A stretch of DNA of 42,643 nucleotides, taken from an uncultured Merdimonas sp. (lineage in GTDB: Bacteria > Bacillota > Clostridia > Lachnospirales > Lachnospiraceae). A program made the translations under genes and the position numbers. This document shows, in pieces, positions 42,521 to 42,643 of the stretch; within the stretch, counting starts at the first letter, position 1, and every line of letters starts with the position of its first letter. The DNA is taken from NCBI GenBank assembly GCA_944375885.1, contig CALWBB010000007.1, positions 1 to 42,643 of the forward strand, in the 5' to 3' direction. The notes below the pieces were generated by a model, which was given only the letters and a program-made list of their open reading frames with translations, was not told where the DNA came from and did no database searches.

Positions 42521-42643
42521 TTATTTCACTGTCTGCAGAAAGTTGTAGGCGTCGTTGATTCCATTCACAGCGGCAGTGGAGGAACGGGTCGCTCCGGAGA
42601 CGCCGTCTACCTGAGTTCCATTCTGGGACGCCGCGCCGTCAGC
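42521..42643 (-). CDS. FMN-binding domain protein, only C-terminal 40 residues in window
   Basis: The visible frame contains DGVSGATRSSTAAVNGI, the signature of the covalent FMN-binding domain (RnfG/NqrC type), in which the Thr of SGAT receives FMN through ApbE. Ends with TAA at 42521. The remainder lies outside the window. ApbE encoded at 34578-35627 could modify it. Confidence 0.8.
   Translation of the reverse strand, partial: ADGAASQNGTQVDGVSGATRSSTAAVNGINDAYNFLQTVK

Overview
The window reads as a chromosomal segment of a moderately GC-rich, Gram-positive anaerobe of the Clostridia, most likely a Lachnospiraceae member of the Blautia/acetogen type. This rests on gene families (LTA-synthase-like enzyme, T-box valS, SAM-I metK, GntP permease, YesM/YesN two-component pair, Rpn-family protein, corrinoid methyltransferase genes, split transketolase) and on strong AGGAGG ribosome binding sites. 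It has not been checked against any database. Almost all genes lie on the minus strand. No rRNA, tRNA or CRISPR array was seen.

Region 1 (1-13,460) is mostly housekeeping: folC (cut by the left edge), an LTA-synthase-like membrane phosphotransferase, valS behind a T-box leader, a secreted purple-acid-phosphatase-like enzyme, a small unknown gene, metK behind a SAM-I riboswitch, murA, a divergent HAD phosphatase and a DUF3786-like gene.

Region 2 (13,498-18,998) is a carbohydrate-acid module: a FadR-type regulator, a GntP permease, an SDR dehydrogenase and a two-subunit transketolase. Its promoter carries a strong inverted repeat across the -10 box.

Region 3 (19,073-32,847) is the most unusual metabolic cluster. 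Reading along the minus strand it encodes a YesM-type sensor kinase, a YesN-type response regulator, acetoin/pyruvate-dehydrogenase-type E1 alpha, E1 beta and E2 (no E3), an FGGY sugar kinase, and a ribose-type ABC importer (binding lipoprotein, two permeases, double ATPase), with a divergent DeoR regulator. The simplest reading is import of a sugar-like molecule, phosphorylation, and TPP/lipoyl-dependent cleavage to an acyl-CoA. A 1-deoxyketose or an AI-2-like dione would fit; this is inference.

Region 4 (32,937-35,690) holds an Rpn-family protein that appears to lack its nuclease core, a 280-bp element with about 29-bp terminal inverted repeats and two internal stem-loops, and an ApbE flavin transferase.

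Region 5 (35,708-40,854) is a corrinoid methyl-transfer module: a GntR/UTRA regulator, a corrinoid-type protein in which the cobalt-ligating His is replaced by Gln, a UroD-family methyltransferase-like protein without the MtaA-type Cys, an MtrH-family methyltransferase, a TSUP transporter and a Cys-rich protein resembling corrinoid activation domains. Two near-identical operators link the regulator to the operon.

Region 6 (40,859-42,643) has cutC, a large imperfect palindrome, an Rnf/Nqr-like membrane protein and the end of an FMN-binding protein cut by the right edge; the last is a natural substrate type for ApbE.
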